Shown: positions 7,554 to 10,323 of the stretch, piece by piece | Position numbering within the stretch: the stretch's first letter is position 1 | Layout of the letters: every line of letters starts with the position of its first letter | Source: Candidatus Njordarchaeum guaymasense | GTDB lineage: Archaea > Asgardarchaeota > Njordarchaeia > Njordarchaeales > Njordarchaeaceae | Length of the DNA: 10,323 nucleotides | Assembly (NCBI GenBank): GCA_030587605.1 | Contig: JAUQYT010000195.1 | Coordinates: 1-10,323 of the forward strand | Direction: 5' to 3' | Made by a program: the position numbers and the translations under genes | Notes under the pieces: generated by a model | The model's input: the letters and a program-made list of their open reading frames with translations, nothing else | Databases searched by the model: none | What the model was told of the DNA's origin: nothing

Positions 7554-7636
7554 GCGTTAACAGCCCATCCCTTATAAGACGAAAGAGGAAAACCTCGAAG
7601 ATGGATGGCTATCAAGTTGGGATTGTTCCACCCTTG
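7554..7636 (-). promoter_or_regulatory. Short gap with possible internal promoter
   Basis: This 83-base gap follows the Ig-like gene. On the minus strand it contains a pyrimidine-rich stretch (GGTTTTCCTCTTTCGTCTT) that could weakly attenuate transcription, then CTTATAAG (7578-7571), which resembles an archaeal TATA box. A start about 25 bases further on, near 7549, would favour the second TTG (7514) as the start of the small membrane protein. An imperfect inverted repeat (AGCCATCC and GGATGGGCT) flanks the pyrimidine stretch. Confidence 0.35.
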
Positions 7637-9010
7637 TTAGCACCGTCTTTTCATCTTTTTTGCCCGTGAGAGAGCAATCCAGTTGTATCCCTTCGGCAAA
7701 GGTAAGTCGAAAACCTGTCTGATCGCTGCAGCGCCAATGTAGCATCCCAACGTGAGCATTGTTAGTGGCACTATCATAAACAATGATTGGCAGATCATAA
7801 CACCAACCGAGAAGAAGATAGTGCCTCCTAGGATCGTACCTGCTGCCGCGAACTTGATTCTCATCTTTCTTGACCTCTCGACAACAATAGACATAGGCAG
7901 CGCTACAGGCAGGACATAGCCAATGAGTACACTTGCGAAGCTTGGTGAGACTGATATCGTGAAAGATGATGACTCCGCCACGGGCAGACCATTTCTCACC
8001 AAAGCTATCTTGATCTTCCCGTCACCCCACTGATAAGGCGAAGTAGACGCTTCATCGATCACCAAGGAGACTTGTTTCGTTTCTTCAGAGAGTATAATAG
8101 TTGTTGCTTCGCCTTTCATAAGGATGTTGTAGCTGTCTATCCTTAACATGGCGGCAACCGCGACTGATCGGTGACTCTTGATCTGAACTACTAGTCGGGG
8201 TGTTGAACCTTGAGCTACAACGCTGGGCGCTTCAACTATGCTCACCTCGTAAGCCGGGGTCACAATGAGTTTGATGTTGTAGCAACCTGTTGTGTATTTC
8301 GCTGTAGTTGGCATGATAAGTAGGGAAACGTTGTATTCGCCAACTGGAATTGTTTCGTTGACTATAATTGCGAAGGCTACGTTGTTGTGACCGTGTTTCA
8401 GAGTCTTGGTGCCAGAGATGCCTGACAGGAAGGGCTCACCAACCAATTTCAGAATCATGTCCTCTGGGGAATTTGATGCATAAGTTAGGTTGAGTTCGAG
8501 GCTCGTCTGTTCTCCCTGCGTTACGTGGATCTCAGGTATTGCATCAGCCATTTCGACCCGGTGGCTGACTTTGAATGTGTCTGTGATCTTTGAAATGTTT
8601 TCTTCGCCATTACTGATCTTTACTGTTATGTGATGTTCGCCGAGTTCGGTGAGGAGCATCTGACTATACTGAGCGAGGCCATTCCCGTCGGTTAGATGCG
8701 CCTCCCTTAACAATAGGTTCCCACCGGGCGAGATCACTTCCAGGTCAGCCAAAAGAGAAGAGATGCCCTTCAATGTTAGGGAGTCCCTTACCTCAACTGT
8801 GACATTGACAAGGTCTCCGACGAGGGGGTTTCTGTTCGAGACTTCGACTGTCGTAACCGTTCTTGAGGCATAGAGTGGCCACAAAGCCATGTTCTTGGCA
8901 ACCTTAGTATTCCTCGGAGGGGGAGCTGCCGTGTGTCCGATGGCGGAGAAGCTCATAAGTGCTACTATCATTAAAGATAGGAGGAGGGCAAGCGTTTTAC
9001 GTTTCTCAAT
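7637..9010 (-). CDS. Ig-like surface protein with three C-terminal membrane spans
   Basis: A 457-residue protein if translation begins at the ATT at 9010, or 444 residues from the first ATG (8971). The ATT start is preferred. It restores a full signal peptide (MEKRK, then the hydrophobic TLALLLSLMIVALMSFSA, with likely cleavage near GHTAA), and a strong GGAGGTGA lies nine bases upstream, whereas the ATG has none and would lack the basic n-region. In 444-residue numbering, three beta-rich Ig-like regions follow (about 41-137, 138-238 and 239-342) with several N-x-S/T sequons (N56, N125, N161, N205, N214). Three membrane spans (about 345-363, 373-394 and 397-418) and a basic cytoplasmic tail end the protein. 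The start overlaps the nuclease stop by three bases. The probable role is an extracellular domain of the membrane assembly; the ligand is unknown. Confidence 0.7.
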   Translation of the reverse strand: MEKRKTLALLLSLMIVALMSFSAIGHTAAPPPRNTKVAKNMALWPLYASRTVTTVEVSNRNPLVGDLVNVTVEVRDSLTLKGISSLLADLEVISPGGNLLLREAHLTDGNGLAQYSQMLLTELGEHHITVKISNGEENISKITDTFKVSHRVEMADAIPEIHVTQGEQTSLELNLTYASNSPEDMILKLVGEPFLSGISGTKTLKHGHNNVAFAIIVNETIPVGEYNVSLLIMPTTAKYTTGCYNIKLIVTPAYEVSIVEAPSVVAQGSTPRLVVQIKSHRSVAVAAMLRIDSYNILMKGEATTIILSEETKQVSLVIDEASTSPYQWGDGKIKIALVRNGLPVAESSSFTISVSPSFASVLIGYVLPVALPMSIVVERSRKMRIKFAAAGTILGGTIFFSVGVMICQSLFMIVPLTMLTLGCYIGAAAIRQVFDLPLPKGYNWIALSRAKKMKRRC

Positions 9011-10025
9011 AACTCTCCCTCACCTCCGCAAACTTCTCCGCCAACGCAGCAACGTAGTCTTCTCCGAGACTCGCAGGAGGAGTAATAAACTGTATGCGAT
9101 GCGCGTGTAGCTTCGTTAGAACTTCCTGATCAAGGAGTCTTGTCGTTGTGAGGATCAAGGGGGAAGTAGAAAAAAGTCTCTTGTAGGTGATCAGTTGGTC
9201 GACTGCGTGTGGGGTCAATAGACCTGACTTACATTCTATTATGACGTTTGGTTGCGTGAACGATTTTTTCCTTGCCCATGGAATCACGCTATCATCGCTT
9301 TCAACTTCTCCGTGGACGTATTCACTATCGTCGGAATGTAGCGCCTCAGAAGGTCGCCCCGCAGCGGCTACTATTTCCTCGGTATCTGTGGAAACTACCG
9401 AGAACCTGTCCCTCGTGATCTTGAAGTTGTGTACAAGCTCATTGGAGTGTTCCTTGAGTTGGGGGTTGCTTTGAACTAGGTCACTCAACGAGCGCCAGCC
9501 TTTGACAGTCTCTGACTCTATACGTCCTCGCCTAATTTCGTAACCTCCCTCGTAGGTTCTGGTCTCTGCTCTTGTCTCAAACCTGACTGACTTCACAACA
9601 TCGTATGCGCCCGACCTTATGGCGATGTCTGGGCGGGGCCAGTAGTTGCCGTCTGCGGAGACGCCCACATACTTATCATACCAGATCGAAGTCTTGAGAC
9701 GTTGCGATGAAAATGTGAGTGTTGGCGCCATTCCCATTCCGACGAGTTCAACGTTTGCCCCGCGGATTTTTCCCGAGGGATGAACGTCTCCTGCAACAAT
9801 GTTCAAGATATTCCTTTCCACAAGGCTGTTGGCACCGTATAGTTCGCCTGCTTCGTCGCCTGTTATCGCCTTAACAACGTTGAATAGTGTCCATCGTTCA
9901 AAGAGGCCAGGGTAGGAATCTAAGGAGCCCAAGCCAAGCACCAACTTAACTGAGAACCGCTTCTCAATTTCCGCCTTGGCACGCTCAAATTGTTCAAAGA
10001 GCCATGAGGGCATTCGCTGCGTCAT
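9006..10025 (-). CDS. PD-(D/E)xK-type nuclease, RecB-like motifs
   Basis: A 339-residue soluble protein. Visible nuclease motifs are PD (132-133, in RPDIAIRSG), E-x-K (E264 and K266, in NVIIECKSG) and QLITY (277-281), matching the QxxxY motif of RecB-family and related PD-(D/E)xK nucleases. In that superfamily the acidic residues bind the metal and the Lys supports catalysis. The roughly 130 residues between PD and ExK are longer than usual and include acidic low-complexity sequence (about 213-248), probably an inserted domain or loop. The start is either the ATG at 10025 or that at 10013; a purine-rich GAGAGG lies just before the first. It begins 11 bases after the upstream gene and its stop overlaps the next start. 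No methyltransferase or helicase partner is visible in this window. Likely target: DNA, by inference. Confidence 0.7.
   Translation of the reverse strand: MTQRMPSWLFEQFERAKAEIEKRFSVKLVLGLGSLDSYPGLFERWTLFNVVKAITGDEAGELYGANSLVERNILNIVAGDVHPSGKIRGANVELVGMGMAPTLTFSSQRLKTSIWYDKYVGVSADGNYWPRPDIAIRSGAYDVVKSVRFETRAETRTYEGGYEIRRGRIESETVKGWRSLSDLVQSNPQLKEHSNELVHNFKITRDRFSVVSTDTEEIVAAAGRPSEALHSDDSEYVHGEVESDDSVIPWARKKSFTQPNVIIECKSGLLTPHAVDQLITYKRLFSTSPLILTTTRLLDQEVLTKLHAHRIQFITPPASLGEDYVAALAEKFAEVRESY
9020..9027 (-). promoter_or_regulatory. Shine-Dalgarno site pointing to an ATT start
   Basis: GGAGGTGA on the minus strand is one of the best matches to the archaeal anti-Shine-Dalgarno in the window. It lies nine bases before ATT (9010), inside the end of the nuclease gene, but 48 bases before the first in-frame ATG. 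No ATG, GTG or TTG occurs in the Ig-like protein's frame between the upstream in-frame stop and 8971. Confidence 0.6.
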
Positions 10026-10036
10026 GCCTCTCTTTG

Positions 10037-10323
10037 TCAGTCGTTCGTGCGGTCGTCTTCTGACTTCTGGTCTTCAAGGTATTCGATAATGATCGGGCAA
10101 GTCAATCCATTAACGAAGCATTTACCGCTACAGTCTCTGCCTAGAATCTTGAACCTTGGAGCAATGCTGCAATACTTCTGGCTGTCGTCCGGTCTGTAGA
10201 AAACGCATTCTCCACGCCAAGACGTATAGTCAATTAGTAAGGCGAGAATGCGGTGATCCCTCTGAGTAGGGTCGAGTGTGAGCATATAGTAGGTATCATC
10301 TTCAGATAGTTGGCGCGTTTCGG
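10037..10323 (-). CDS. Cys-containing small protein, 5' end outside window
   Basis: The C-terminal 94 residues of a gene that continues past the right edge. An internal ATG exists at 10285, but the frame stays open upstream of it with a plausible protein sequence (ETRQLSEDDTYY), so the true start is probably beyond the window. Five cysteines follow a C-x11-C-x12-C-x3-C-x6-C spacing, which could bind zinc or an iron-sulfur cluster or form disulfides. The tail is acidic (EDQKSEDDRTND). It ends 11 bases before the nuclease start, so the two are likely co-transcribed. I do not recognise the family. Confidence 0.55.
   Translation of the reverse strand, partial: ETRQLSEDDTYYMLTLDPTQRDHRILALLIDYTSWRGECVFYRPDDSQKYCSIAPRFKILGRDCSGKCFVNGLTCPIIIEYLEDQKSEDDRTND

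Noticed and set aside
7319..7669. A plus-strand frame of 116 codons covering the small gap and the one-span membrane gene
   Set aside because: It crosses the end of the Ig-like gene and most of the small membrane gene and has no domain or clear ribosome binding site. The minus-strand frame fits the operon better.
7218..9010. A MoxR/DUF58-type operon reading of the Ig-like and small membrane proteins
   Set aside because: That type of operon also has Ig-like membrane proteins, but no MoxR ATPase, DUF58 or transglutaminase gene is present in this window.

Overview
The window looks archaeal. Supporting signs are long same-strand gene runs with short overlaps, Shine-Dalgarno motifs complementary to the archaeal 16S tail (GGAGGTGA, AGAGGTGA, GGTGATG), frequent TTG starts, AT-rich TATA-like boxes (CTTAAATAC, CTTATAAG) and a run-of-T terminator. 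GC content looks intermediate. The degraded VirB4/HerA-type protein and the membrane proteins fit a Thermoproteota (TACK) archaeon, but the sequence alone does not fix the lineage.

All eight genes lie on the minus strand and read from right to left. The order is: a Cys-containing protein running off the right edge (10037-10323); a PD-(D/E)xK-type nuclease (9006-10025); a secreted or membrane-anchored Ig-like protein that appears to start at an ATT codon overlapping the nuclease stop (7637-9010); a small one-span membrane protein (7218-7553); a HEPN-like protein with a C-terminal membrane anchor (6386-7234); a large membrane-anchored VirB4/HerA-type protein whose ATP-binding motifs have been lost (3458-6376); a membrane protein that joins a HEPN-like helical module to a thioredoxin fold lacking its cysteines (845-3262); and a polytopic M50-like zinc metalloprotease (183-824). 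The end of the run is marked by T-tracts at about 125-155. Two internal gaps (7554-7636 and 3263-3457) carry TATA-like boxes and may be secondary promoters.

The set reads as one membrane-bound assembly. At least five of the eight proteins have predicted membrane spans. Three consecutive large gene products (282, 972 and about 805 residues) share a similar helical module that looks like an eroded HEPN domain, which suggests they bind one another. The large ATPase-like subunit and the thioredoxin-like domain have both lost their catalytic residues, so they are probably scaffolds. The nuclease and the protease keep theirs. A membrane-associated DNA-handling or defence system built around a pseudo-VirB4/HerA scaffold is a reasonable hypothesis, but no gene here identifies the function by itself. 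No tRNA, rRNA, CRISPR array, insertion sequence or attachment site was seen.
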